Shown: piece by piece, positions 1 through 9,668 of the stretch
Layout of the letters: each line of letters opens with the position of its first letter
How positions within the stretch are numbered: the stretch's first letter is position 1
Source of the DNA: Chara braunii
Lineage: Eukaryota > Streptophyta > Charophyceae > Charales > Characeae
NCBI GenBank assembly: GCA_003427395.1
Contig: BFEA01000045.1
Location: forward strand, 3,579,083-3,613,825
Direction: 5' to 3'
Length of the DNA stretch: 34,743 bases
Position numbers and translations under genes: made by a program
The notes under the pieces: model-generated
The model's database searches: none
What the model was told of the DNA's origin: nothing
The model's input: only the letters and a program-made list of their open reading frames with translations

Positions 1-801
1 GAAGACGGGCGGAGCTTCTTGAAGGGCCCTGGACGAAGCACTGGGTCACGGTCACCATGCCAACCCACTGGGTGTAGTACACGCATGCTTCGCTGCAAGT
101 CATTGGTTATGCTGCTTGCGCATGATAGGGGTTAACTCGAGTATGGCAGCCTCTACAAACGCTTACCAGACCGTCTATAAACATTTCTGGCTGGGGACTC
201 GACTCTGATCTGGCTGTGATCGTCGTCCTGCTACGACGTAAAATAATTCCTGATGTCACTTGGGGGCGGACGTTAAATTGCCTCTTGATCAGCCAGATCA
301 TCCGAGTGGAAGGCTCGTCGGCGTACGAGGGTAAATAAGAGTGTTGTGGCTGCCTTGCTCGACGATAACCCGGAGCACAGGGGTGGGACCGGATTGCACA
401 CCTTTGAGACACGCTTGGCTTCTGATGCGAAGAAACGTGACACTGTGACTTTGAGAAGAACAAAGGGAGGGGTAGGTTCCAGGTGATAAGTTCGGGTTTT
501 AATTCCATGCTATGAACAGACCCAGTCAGTCAACATTATTTTTATTTTTGATTAGTTAGATGGACAGCCATGTGACATCTGACAGACAGCATTAGTTTAG
601 AATATTGTTTATTCCTGATGCTTCCTCTGTTTGAGAACTAATCTTACTAAAAATAGTTTTGACAGTAGGAATCTGACTTACCTGTTGACCCCAAATGAGA
701 TCTGTTCCAAAACTAGCCACCACTAAATAGTTGGTCTGTGCACTAAGTTGCGGTAGGCATCTAGAATGATCTAGTGTAGACATTGCATAGTGTTGTAGTC
801 C
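1..801. other. Non-coding or unassigned left flank
   Basis: I see no gene family here. The open frames on either strand are short, have no recognisable motif and look like chance frames. The stretch lies directly upstream of the gag start at 802, so it could hold the leader or 5' LTR of element A. I could not find a second copy of it in the window, nor a clear primer binding site before 802, so that stays unproven. Confidence 0.5.
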
Positions 802-1872
802 ATGAGCGACACAGGGGACACCGAAGAGGACGACCGCAGGATCTTGCGATCTGCCAGAGGCCCGTTAACTCACGTGTCCCTACGACCGGAGGGTGATAGG
901 GAACTGTTCCGCCGGCAGAGGGAGAGGAAAGCTAGAGCAGCCGAGGCCAGCAAAACCTTAATTGGCGAGGCCGGTGCTACAGCAGCCATGGCTACAACAA
1001 CCATGAGCACGTCTGCGCAGCAGACTTCTCAAGCCGGTAGTTCAGGTATCGCCGGGTCCACGGTCGCACAGACCGTGAGTCAGTCTACTGGCTTAATGGC
1101 AAGCCAGCCCGCGGTGTTGACCCCAGAGGATGTCGCCATCCAGCAGGCAGCCCTGCAAGAGGCACAGCTACAACAGGCATTAGGAAAGATAAAAAGGGAG
1201 AAGGAGATGATGATTAGAAGAAGAGTCAGGATGCAGCAAAGAGAGACAGACATAGAGGAGTTAGAAACGATGGACCTCACGCATATGGATGATGATGTGA
1301 GGGTAGTTAGGAAGGCCCTGCTAGGGGTTATAGAGATGCGGGAACACCAGACTACCATCCTTCAGGACATTCAACAAAGTCTGGCCGTATTGTCAGGCCG
1401 TGCTCAGGCAACACCATTACCAGCCGCGCCTGGTGCCTGGCCCGTGCCTTATCCTCCCTTCTCTGTCCCACCGGTGACTGGGGTATCCCCATTTGTAGCC
1501 CCGTCAACGGTTGCTATTGTATCCATAGGCATGCCGCTATCACGAGGGGTAACAGCAGGGAGTAGTTTACAGGTTCCTGTACAGACGGTGTTTACTCCAA
1601 GTCCGTCACAGGTTGCAGTCACCACGCAGCCTGCTGTCTCGCAGTCAGTGCAGCCTCAGGGCACACAACCCCAACAACTAGCACAGCAACCTGTTTCACC
1701 AGGTCCACAGCCTGGAATGATGCAGGGACCGGGACAAACACTGTGGGTTCCAAAGACGGCCATCGCCGCTCCTAAACCTTTTACAGGAGACAAGAGAGGC
1801 GAGGACCTCGACACATGGTTGAGGGCAGTGCCGGTCTACGTCAGGTGCAAACTCACCTTGCCTCACGAATAA
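802..1872 (+). pseudogene. gag: Gag N-terminal part of gypsy element A
   Basis: This frame of 356 residues starts at an ATG with an acidic N-terminus (MSDTGDTEEDDRR). It continues through a Gln/Glu-rich, probably coiled-coil stretch at about residues 105-200, then a long Pro/Gln/Val/Ser-rich linker. It ends in KPFTGDKRGEDLDTWL, which resembles the start of the retrotransposon gag capsid domain. Gag of this class packages element RNA in cytoplasmic virus-like particles. The TAA at the end is reached because of an indel near 1868; the capsid domain continues in another frame from about 1871. The assignment rests on this continuity and on the downstream knuckle and protease. Confidence 0.7.
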
Positions 1873-2146
1873 AGGGCTTGTGGCTGCCTCTTACGTCGAG
1901 GGTAGTGCAGCGAGATGGTTGAGCGGTCTAGTTCAACTTCAGGGATATGGTCACGACTTCCGCGCTTGGGCAGCCTCCCAGAAATTGGAGGACTTCCTAA
2001 AGATGGTGGAAGAAAGGTGGCATGATCCTCAGGAGGCTCGAAGGTCCACTGGCGTGATCCTTAAACTGCACACGCGGCAGTTAGTCAGTAAGGGAGGCCA
2101 CCGACGCTGTAGAGCGTTTGATCTGTGTACCTGGGGTACGCTATGA
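1871..2146 (+). pseudogene. gag: Gag capsid core of element A, frameshifted piece
   Basis: The frame from 1871 reads KGLVAASYVEGSAARWL and continues with FLKMVEERWHDPQEA, typical of the retrotransposon gag (Retrotrans_gag) core, in which an aromatic/leucine scaffold forms the capsid fold. It has no start of its own; the preceding piece feeds into it through an indel near 1868. It loses frame again near 2090-2100, because the following sequence reads sensibly (EATDAVERLICVPGV) in the frame used by the next piece. So this is a fragment of one gag gene and not a separate gene. Confidence 0.65.
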
Positions 2147-2780
2147 TCCTCAGGTCCTGTTGACTTCGTACCTGAGATGTTTTTCACAGCCTCTCAGGAA
2201 CCAGTTGGCAAAAGAGGCCAACATCAATATGCACAACTTTCCTTAGTTTAGCAAGGTGGCCCTAGACCTGGAAGCAAAGATAGGGCATGGACAAGCACCC
2301 ACTACGGAAGGGAGAAAGAAGACACTGCCTCCTAACTGGAAGGCGAAGGGTCGCTTAATGTTTGTCGACAACGATGGTTCAACCATCGAGTTGGACGGCA
2401 ACCTCCAGGAGGGTGTAGGTTCAGAGGCAGGCAGCTTAGACGCTTCAGAGGGTGGAGTGGTCGCTGCCGTAGCGCAAAAAGGTAAAGGGACCGGTCGACG
2501 CCCTAGGGGATCCCGGTCGAAGAGTCAAACAGAGGACGTGTGGAGAGATCGATGGGCCCGGCAAGCGGGTCTATCAGAGGACGTGTGGAGAGATCGGTGG
2601 GCCCGGCAAGCTTATATCAAGTGTGGTCAGTATGGCCATAGCATGTACAAGTGCCGAAACAGGAAGGTCACCGAGAAAATCCCGCCTACGATGGGGCCGG
2701 CGGTAGGATCTTCCACTCCCGTTGGTAGCAACGTTGCCAGTTCTTCAAGCACCACTCCGGGAAACACGTCGGCCCAATAG
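2103..2780 (+). pseudogene. gag: Gag C-terminal part with a damaged zinc knuckle
   Basis: The frame reads EATDAVERLICVPGV, meets an in-frame TAG at 2244-2246, and continues from 2247 with FSKVALDLEAKIGHGQ to a Ser/Thr-rich tail. Near residue 130 of the post-stop part is YIKCGQYGHSMYKC. This matches a CCHC zinc knuckle (CX2CX4HX4C) whose first Cys is replaced by Tyr (TAT where TGT would be expected), so nucleic-acid binding is probably lost. Just before it a 12-residue segment, EDVWRDRWARQA, occurs twice because of a 45-bp tandem duplication at 2532-2621. The nonsense codon, lost Cys and duplication together indicate a dead copy. Confidence 0.7.
2532..2621 (+). repeat. 45-bp tandem duplication inside gag
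   Basis: Two adjacent 45-bp units begin at 2532 and 2577 with GAGGACGTGTGGAGAGATCG and differ at only a few bases. The length is a multiple of three, so the frame is kept and EDVWRDRWARQA is repeated in the protein. Confidence 0.85.
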
Positions 2781-2809
2781 GAATAGTACTTGTTCCTACT
2801 AGGGTCACG

Positions 2810-3195
2810 GTGGTGGATACACCCTCACCTTCGCGAGAGATGGCCCAAGCTACTGATTCTTCAGTCGTCCCGCAAGCACATTCAGACCCATCGACCCTCT
2901 GTTCGATGAATGTGTTTGAGTCCTTAGAGGAGCTAGAGGTGGAGTGGTCTAGANTNGACCCGCTAGCTTCTTGGACGNCCTTAGTCAAAGCTCCTAAGGG
3001 TGAGNNGTTCNTCAGCGAGGTTGTTATTGGCGGCCGCAAGGCCGGGGCCTATTATGACACTTGCTCGACACGAAACTTTATTAGTCGCGCGTGCGTTGAG
3101 AGACTGCACTTACAGGGGCGAGTGCAGCGCCTGAGTCGACCTGTGGAGTCGACCTGTGCCAACGAATAGCGCATGGTTGTCGAGGATCTAGACGG
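2810..3195 (+). pseudogene. pro: Retropepsin (protease) fragment of element A
   Basis: The frame has a Ser/Pro-rich linker and then VVIGGRKAGAYYDTCSTRNFIS, followed by CVERLHLQGRVQRLSRPVEST. This is the entry to a retropepsin domain: a beta strand, the catalytic Asp turn, then the helix after it. The family turn is D-[ST]-G-A; here it reads D-T-C-S, so the glycine of the active-site triad is lost. A TAG at 3167-3169 interrupts the frame, which still reads RMVVEDLDGG beyond it before similarity ends near 3195. The rest of the protease is absent. Seven ambiguous N bases (2954-3011) lie in the linker. The frame differs from that of the gag tail. Confidence 0.65.
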
Positions 3196-3294
3196 TGGAA
3201 AATATTAGCACCACTAGTGCAAGCACTAGTGGGGACAAGTGGGAGAGTCATGAGAGAAAAGAAAGTGAAATAATGGTGTGGGGAGGGTTGCCCA

Positions 3295-3319
3295 GCAGTC
3301 CGAGATATCACGGACTAGC
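3295..3319. repeat. Short hairpin motif GCAGTCCG..CGGAC
   Basis: GCAGTCCGAGATATCACGGAC is an imperfect inverted repeat in which AGTCCG pairs with CGGACT around an AT-rich loop. Related motifs recur at 3446-3466 and 4254-4286, and four times in the inverted copy of the region (9669-10438). Confidence 0.6.
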
Positions 3320-4253
3320 TAGGCATAAGAAAATAGAGCCTTAAGGGGTCCAATATGAGAAAAAGGTTGTCCAAGGAAAATCGGAGCAAAGGGGGCCCGA
3401 AAGGGAAAAATGAAGCCCCCTAGGAGCATGGGGGTGCCATTATGGTAATCCGAGAGATAACGGTCAACTGTCAGGCATAAATCTGGCCATAGATGAAGAT
3501 CTATGGCCTAGAAAAAGGCTCAACAGCTGTTTGACACTTGTCACAGCAGAAATAAAAGAAAAAGAAAGAAAAATGGGAGAAAATGGAGGGACAATGAGAC
3601 AAAAGGGGAGAAAAGAGTGGAGGAGAATGTGCCGGCCTATTGGGACCTGCACAGTAGGGACTGGCAGGTCCCAACTGTGGCCTCGTCCCTCCTAGAATAA
3701 GGGAGGGCAATCCGAATTGCAGAGATACGACCCTTGGGGCCATATCTCTATAAAATCTTAATTAAAAAGAGAAAAATAAGAGAAATTGCAAAAGGGAGAT
3801 GATCTTTCTTTTTATGGATCATAGATCTGAGATCAGATCTCAGGGTAGAGAGGAACTAGCTGTTTTTCGTAGGCCAGCTCAAAACGGCTAGCTCCAAAAT
3901 AAGTTGGCAGCCCAAAATGGAAAGAAACAAAAAAGGGAAAGAGACAAAAATGTACATTTGGCCCAAAAAGAGAGCCAAATGCACCAAAAGTTGAAAAATT
4001 GAACTTAGGGGCCCAAAACTGAAGCAAGGACCACCATGGGGTAGCTCGAAATATTGTTGCCTTTGGATCTCAGCCAGATCCAAGGCTGAAAATGCACCGC
4101 CACATGGGAAAATATCTCGGCGTACCCAAGGCAGGCCAAAATCAGAAAAAGGCCTACGAGGTTTTTTTGTTTCAAGTCAGGCTGTCCCCTGGGCCTTTGG
4201 ACTCAAGGGGGCAACATTTTTCAAACGGTATGAGGCTTGAAGAGGCCCAAGGG

Positions 4254-4286
4254 GCAGTCCGAGTTGGTACCAGCCACTCGGACTGC
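4254..4286. repeat. Perfect 11-bp inverted repeat (hairpin) in LTR-like region
   Basis: GCAGTCCGAGT at 4254-4264 is the exact reverse complement of ACTCGGACTGC at 4276-4286, leaving an 11-base loop. It is the strongest member of the TCCG..CGGA motif family scattered through this LTR-like region and its inverted counterpart. Confidence 0.85.
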
Positions 4287-4867
4287 ATGTACTTGGCCAA
4301 AATGAGGCCCAGGTACCCCCGGAAGGGCCTAGTGGTGGAATTTTGCCTTAGGGGTACCTCGGTTCACCTCAAGGCACATTGAGAGGCCAATGGGCTGGCC
4401 GGATTGTTGGTTTCAGCCTACATAAGTTGGGGATTCAGTCCGCCACACTCGCATTTGCATGAGGAGTCTCCATGCTGCTGAGATGAGCCCATGGGAGCAG
4501 TAAATTCACCTGGAGAGAGGAGAGGGGAACCCCTGCCAGTTTGAGAGCCTAGAGAGGATTGTGAGTTAGTGAGTGAAGCTCTAGAGGCTAGTGGTAGTGA
4601 GGCTAGCCTAGGAGGGTAATCCGTTATAGCCCCCAGACTGTGAGGAAGAAGGCAAGGCTAGAGGGAGTTCTATTAGCCCTCCTAGAGGGGAGGACTCCAC
4701 AGCCATAGAGGTAGGAGCTTGTTGCAGCTTGGGAGAGACTGAGAGGGGGAAGTAAGAGAGGTTTGAGGAAGAAGAGAGCCATAGCCAAGTGGGGAGAAGC
4801 ATCACCAAGACTAGTGCATCAACTCCAAGACCCAAGAAGAGGCGAGTGGAGGGAAGAAATGAGTCTC

Positions 4868-5019
4868 TTCGTCTTCTTCGCCTTCTACTTCTTCTTCTTC
4901 TTCTTCTTCTTCTTCCTCTTCCTCTTCTCCTTCTTCCTCTTCTTCTTCTCCCTCTTCTTCCTCTTCTTCTTCCCCTCCTTCTTCTTCTTCACCTTCTTCC
5001 TTCGCTTCTTCTTCTTCCA
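4868..5019 (+). repeat. CTT/CTC microsatellite
   Basis: About 150 bases of nearly pure (CTT)n with CTC interruptions. Long Phe/Leu or Glu runs in the open frames here are repeat artefacts and not genes. Confidence 0.95.
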
Positions 5020-5219
5020 TTTGAAAGGAAGATAAGCATTAGCGAACTCCAACAATCAAACAACATCATACATATGTGTCCAGATAGTCTTAACCTCGAA
5101 CCAACAACAGTCATGCATCACGAGTTTCACCAAATCAGAACACACCAATAGTTCGTAATTGACAATGCTGAAATAGTCTCTCATCATCATCAACAAAGAA
5201 CAAGAGTTGATATCCTATT

Positions 5220-5969
5220 GGCGCTCGGCGCCCAGACTACTTGTGGCAGATCCTATCTAGCCTAATACTACAATGCCGATGTTGACGACAACAGCTCCCC
5301 GAAGTACGAGCATACGGCGGACAATGTCGCACGCTTCCAGCACCAGGTATGTCTCTCGCAACACTCACAACCCCGATCCACACCACACAGATGCCACTTG
5401 CACCCGAGGACCACCCTGCGTCACAGCCAGCTCACAGCGGAGCAGCTCGGCTATGGCTGCCCGCTACTTCTTACTCGCCCGTAAGAGCGTGAGTGCTAGC
5501 CAGCCAGCAAATAGCGCAGCAGCGCTCGCGCAGCATGCAACCAGCACCCAAATGCCGAATGAGGAGGCAGGCCCTTCCCTATATCGAAGTGGCCTGCCTG
5601 CGTCCAGTCCAGGAAGATTCCGGTAGGCCCCGGTAGGCACAGGCCCAGACCTCACACGCAGGCCCAGGGCCTGATGGTTACATGTGCCCAACTGCCCTTG
5701 GCCTGCTCACGGCCTTTTCCACGAGTCTGGCCCAGGTCCCCATTCAGATACATTTGCAAAATATGGCCTGGGCCTGGGCGCCTTCAACCAACTGGCGCAG
5801 CGCAACTGTCTGAATTTCACCAGTTGCGGGGTACCCTGAAAATCGAGGCCCTGAGGGCCTGTCTCGCCTACCTTCACTGGCCGACATACTGCAAAAAAGG
5901 CCCCGAGGGGGCTGAGCGGGCGTAGCCTCGCATTCCCTCCTCCATATCTTCGTTAGTCCTCTGAGAAGA
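5220..5969. other. Unassigned sequence downstream of element B pol
   Basis: There is no recognisable gene. The sequence lies directly 3' of the element B integrase on the minus strand, so it is where a 3' LTR or untranslated tail would be expected. I could not find a second copy in the window to prove an LTR. It includes several GGCCC/GGGCCTG-rich stretches (5560-5720). Confidence 0.4.
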
Positions 5970-6205
5970 TCAATCCTGAGCCATCTGGCGCTTTCCTTTC
6001 AATACATCCTTCTCATAGTGGGCTACGACTTGAGGAGCGGTCGACATCAATTCCTCCCTACTAAACCAGCGGTCCTCCTTCGGATCTGTGTGGTGTATGA
6101 AGTGGACACGAAACTGCAGCTTTGGCTTTGGAGGATGTCCCCTTCCTGGAGGCTTCTGAATAAGCATCTCCCTGTGGTCGATGACACTGAATCTAGAAAA
6201 TGAGA
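5970..6205 (-). pseudogene. int: Integrase C-terminal chromo-like tail of element B
   Basis: The frame reads VIDHREMLIQKPPGRGHPP and then FRVHFIHHTDPKEDRWFSREEL. The pattern of basic linker, beta strands and DRWFxREEL is the chromodomain-like module at the C-terminus of gypsy integrases (compare the same place in element C, PKDDRWFTRTEL). It ends with a Lys-rich tail and a stop at 5970. It is out of frame with the integrase core because of an indel near 6195. Confidence 0.65.
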
Positions 6206-7252
6206 GTGTAGGAATTGTTCATCGATGTCGACTTCTCCGTCCATGGTTGGGGGCAGCATTGACCGACGAGAGGGAAACTGATCAGTTTCCTTGGATGCGG
6301 CGAGCTTAGAGGGTTGAAAGACTGGGTGAGTTCTGAGATGACCAGGGATACGGATGACATAAGATGGGCCATCTGGATCTATCCCTACTACGTCTAAAAC
6401 TTCCCAAGGTCCAAAGTACTGAGGCATGAGTTTGCGGGATATCCCGAACTCCTGTCCCAGTTCTGAAGACTTGACCCAGACTCTGTCCCCAACCTGAAAT
6501 GTAGAATGGCGGCGGTGTTTATTCTCAGATTCTATCATTGCTGCCTGCGCCTTCTGCATGTGCTCTACAGCCTCCTGCATTTTTTGTTCGTAACCATAAG
6601 CGAACTCCAAAGTGTCTGGTGTAACAGTTGGCTGGTTATCAGGAAGTAGGAAGTCTAAAGGCAGTCTAGGCCTAAAGGTAAGATGTAGACTGTTAGGACT
6701 TACCCCGGTAGCGCTGTGTACAGCGTTATTGTACAGACTGGCGACAAGAGCAAGCTTCTCGTCCCAATCCACCTGGTTGGGCTTAATGTAATGCCTCAAC
6801 AGGTGTTGAACAACGCGGTTCATCTGTTTTGCCTGGCCGTTTGCTTCTGGATGGTTTCCAGAAGTCATTTGCAGTTGAGTTCCTTGTTCAGCTGCAACGG
6901 CCTTCCATAATTCACTTGTAAATCTGACATCCCTGTCACTTACAATAAACTTAAGCAATCCAAAATCCCTCACCCAGTTCTCTTTGAACAGCCTGATTAC
7001 ATACTCGGTCTTCGCTGTTTCCGGCATGGCTATTAACCTAGCATACTTACTAAACCTATCCACGATGACGAAGATCTGCCTCATCCCACTCTTGCTGGTG
7101 ACCAGCGTATCCATGAAGTCCATGGACAAGCTTTCACCTGGCCTTTCCGGAATCGGAAGGGGCTTGAGCAGCCCAAGAGGAGCCTGAGTACGGGGCTTGT
7201 CCCGTTGACAAACTTGACAAGTCTCCACGTACAGCTGTGCATCTCGCATCAT
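6047..7252 (-). pseudogene. int: Integrase core of element B with catalytic Glu lost
   Basis: A frame of 401 residues. CQVCQRDK (residues 12-19) is the second half of the HHCC zinc finger; the His pair sits upstream in the previous piece. The catalytic core has SMDFMD (Asp45), VDRFSKYA and IVSDRDVRF (Asp106). At the third position of the DDE triad, 36 residues after Asp106, the sequence is GQAKQ, so Glu is replaced by Lys142. The copy should not be able to integrate. It continues through the GPWEVLD and VIRIPGHLRTHPVF barrel. The last ~55 residues are out of frame. The real protein begins upstream of 7252, across a TGA. Confidence 0.8.
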
Positions 7253-7267
7253 CGTGGGCCACCAGAA

Positions 7268-7957
7268 TCACTGCAGCAAGTTGGCTGCGGTCTTCTTATA
7301 CCCGAAATGACCGGTGGCATCATGACACTCACCTAGAAACAAACTACGCAAAGACTCACTATTGGGAACACACAATCGTTTATTCCCTGCCTTCTCAAGG
7401 AACGGCAAGCCATTAACCAACTCAAACTCGACGGACGTCTTCTTGTCCTTCGCCTCAAGTCTGCGTATGATCTCAGATATAAACTGGTCCTCGCGATAGG
7501 CTTCCACCAAAGATTGAGTAACATTGTCCGTGAGACTGAACTCAGTAATCAGCGCACTTGAGAAGTCTTGTCTGCGCGACAGGGCGTCAGCAACCTTGTT
7601 ATACTCCCCTTTTAGATATTGAGGGTCAAAGTCATATTGCTCAATGACTTCGATCCAACGCTCGAGAGCGTCAGAGAGTACCGGCTGGGTTCTCATCCAT
7701 TTCAGGGTCTGATGATCAGTTTTGAGGATGAAGAACCTCCCAAGGAAATAGTGTCTCCAATGGGTGAGAGCCTTGTACACCGCATAGAGTTCCTTCTCAT
7801 AAGTGGACTTAGCCAACTTCTGAGACGACATTTTCTTAGACATGTACTCAACTGGCCTCAACTTTGGCCCCTCCTGGTGCGCGAGCACGGCGCCAATGCC
7901 GTATTGGCTGACATTCGTGGTGACTATGAACGGCTTGTCAGGATCAGGAAGTTTCAA
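7268..7957 (-). pseudogene. pol: RNase H domain and integrase N-terminus of element B
   Basis: A frame of 229 residues. RNase H landmarks are TTNVSQYGIGAVL (residues 13-25), YEKELYAV (53-60), TDHQTLKW (80-87) and NKVADALSR (120-128). The first catalytic Asp of the family (TTDxS) is Asn15 here, so the nuclease is probably inactive; Glu56, Asp81 and Asp124 are in place. The segment ends with ECHDATGHFGYKKT, the His-His half of the integrase zinc finger, and a TGA at 7268-7270. The integrase core continues in the same frame after this stop, so this is a single nonsense mutation. Confidence 0.8.
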
Positions 7958-9216
7958 GACTTATAGTGCGTTAATGCATGCTTCAGATGTCTGAAAGCAG
8001 CCTTGCACTTATCTGTCCACTCCCATGGGGTGTCAAGGCGGGTCAGATCAGTCAAAGGAGCGGCCACTATGCTATAGTTTTTCACAAAAGTTCTATAATA
8101 GCCTGTCATTCCTAAGAAAGATCTCATCTCAGTCACAGACTGAGGACGTGGCCAATCGCGAATGCTGGCCACCTTCGCGTCATCGGGCTTCAATCCTTCC
8201 GCGGAGATCTCATGACCCAAGTACAAGATACAGGTGCGGCCAAACTCGCACTTTTCACCGTTGATCTTGAACTTGTGCTGTTGCAGGAGACTGAGAACTT
8301 TGTCTAAGTGTGCTACGTGCTCCTCGACAGTCTTACTAAAAATAAGTATGTCATCGAGGTACACGACGACAAACTTATCCAAGTACTCATGGAATATCCA
8401 ATTCATAGCGTGCTGAAAGGTGCGAGGAGCATTGCAAAGGCCAAAAGGCATCACCACAAACTCGTACAGACCGTACCTGGTCTGAAATGGGGTTTTGTGT
8501 TGATCCTCGGGCCGGATTGCAATCTGATGGTACCCGGACTTCAGATCTATCTTACTGAAGTACCGACACCCTTGCACTCTATCTAACAGATCATCGATGC
8601 GCGGTAGGGGCTCTCTGTTCTTCACAGTGATGGCATTGAGGCCCCTATAGTCAATGCACATCCTGAGAGTGCCCTCCTTCTTAGGTACGAATAGTACTGG
8701 AGATCCGTAAGGAGATACACTCGGCCGGATCCGACCCTTCTCTATGAGTTCCTTGAGTTGGCGGCGAAGCTCATCAAGCTCGCCTGGAGACATCCGATAG
8801 ATCCTACCCTTCGGAATACTAGACCCTGGGATAATCTCTATCGCGTGGACGACCTCCCTATCAACAACCCCTGTTGGCTCTTCAAATAGATCAGGGTACT
8901 TGGCAACCACTCCCTCTATCTCCGGCGGCATTTTCACTGGCTCGCCTGCAGCAGAGACATAAACTAAGTACATACCCTCCTCTTGATTTTGCTTATAGTA
9001 ATTGTAGAACGCGGCCGCACACATGCACCCGTAGGACTCAATCAGACTACTAGCTTTGAACTTATGTAATCTGGCGGTCCCTCCACCTGGCAAAGTGTGT
9101 TTGACCACTTTTCGGTCCCAGTCGAACTGGGGCTGTGCCACAGAGAGGTAGTACATACCTAACAACATGTCCATGGGGAGTTCATCACTCACTAGGAACG
9201 AGACACGATGCCTCAA
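7954..9216 (-). pseudogene. pol: Reverse transcriptase (with protease tail) of element B
   Basis: A frame of 420 residues, the longest retroelement frame here. Residues 1-25 (FLVSDELPMDMLLGMYYL) are the C-terminal part of a retropepsin. RT motifs follow: [21 protein letters not shown] (174-194), KIDLKSGYHQ (222-231), VVMPFGL (254-260) and YLDDILIFS (286-294) with both catalytic Asp of motif C, then YLGHEIS and the RT-RNase H connection. The RT core is intact. The frame is lost at HYKS-stop by an apparent 1-base deletion; RNase H goes on in the next frame. The listed ATG is internal: the protease reads upstream to about 9240 before another frameshift. Confidence 0.85.
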
Positions 9217-9310
9217 GTCCCCTCCCGCGTACAGAAAAGTACACTCTACATCCTGGAGGTAATCTCGATGGTGCCGTTTGCTTGTGCGATTATTTCTTGC
9301 GTTGGCGCAT
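9217..9310 (-). pseudogene. pro: Remnant of the protease upstream part of element B
   Basis: Upstream of 9216 the minus strand reads VECTFLYAGGDLRHRVSF in the RT frame and APTQEIIAQANGTIEIT in a neighbouring frame. Both are typical of the middle of a gypsy retropepsin, with an indel near 9255. The Asp-Ser-Gly active site is not present. Beyond about 9310 the sequence becomes LTR-like. Confidence 0.5.
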
Positions 9311-9668
9311 GGTTCCCTTGGGACATCTTAAGTCCCCACCACTTTCTTTCGTACTAGTTCCGTTTTATTGTCCCCCCGGTAGTCCCGCCAGCGCGTGTCC
9401 CATTTTTCAACTATTATTATTTGAGTCCACTTAGTCCCCAGCAACATCCCGGACGGTGTCCCATTTTTTTTTATTTTGGGACCTCCTTGCCCTTGGTTGT
9501 TCCAATATCCCTTCCTTAGGTGCCGCATGTGTGCCAATTTTTCTTGGCCGTGAGATCTAATCTCACGGTTGTTGTTTACCATCTTTACTTGCCTCATGCC
9601 GAAATCACTTCTTTCTAACCTTTTGGGCTTGTCGTGGCTCATTTTCCCTTAGCCTAGGCATCCCCATT

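Larger units (their letters stand above)
802..3195 (+). mobile_element. Ty3/gypsy retrotransposon A, gag-protease part (decayed)
   Basis: Four consecutive reading-frame pieces on the plus strand read in order as gag N-terminus, gag core, gag zinc-knuckle region and retropepsin, the usual order of a Ty3/gypsy element. The frame changes near 1868 and between 2100 and 2256, there is an in-frame TAG at 2244-2246, and the protease frame ends in a TAG at 3167-3169. After about 3195 the protein similarity stops and LTR-like non-coding sequence begins, so RT, RNase H and integrase are missing on this strand. A matching pol half lies inverted at 5970-9290. Confidence 0.8.
3192..5215 (+). repeat. LTR-like non-coding region, copy 1 (plus orientation)
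   Basis: This stretch has no coding potential. Its first ~1.2 kb aligns, with divergence, to the reverse complement of about 9500-10760. Shared landmarks are TTAGCACCA.TAGTGCAAGCACTAGTG at the left edge, a GGCCTAGAAAA block followed by TTTGACACTTG, and AGTAGGGACTGGCAGGTCCC. It carries TCCGAGATAT-type inverted-repeat motifs and a possible TATA box (TATAAAA near 3749-3755). The likely reading is the LTR, or LTR plus leader, of a gypsy family. The exact ends are not certain. A TTGGCGCTCGGCGCCC motif at 5218-5233 might mark a primer binding site. Confidence 0.5.
5970..9310 (-). mobile_element. Ty3/gypsy retrotransposon B, protease tail to integrase (decayed)
   Basis: On the minus strand the order is protease C-terminus, RT, RNase H, integrase zinc finger, integrase core, chromo-like tail. 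That is the Ty3/gypsy (Metaviridae) order, since integrase follows RNase H. Breaks: a frameshift near 9255 in the protease, a 1-base deletion near 7957 between RT and RNase H, a TGA at 7268-7270 before the integrase, and a frameshift near 6195 before the C-terminal tail. No gag lies upstream; similarity begins near 9310 and LTR-like sequence follows. The protease segment present starts roughly where element A's protease stops. Confidence 0.85.

Noticed and set aside
107-508. Minus-strand frame of 133 residues
   Set aside because: No domain, no similarity I recognise, composition as expected by chance.
4763-5151. Frames with long Phe, Leu or Glu runs
   Set aside because: They are translations of the CTT microsatellite, with no start context or domain.
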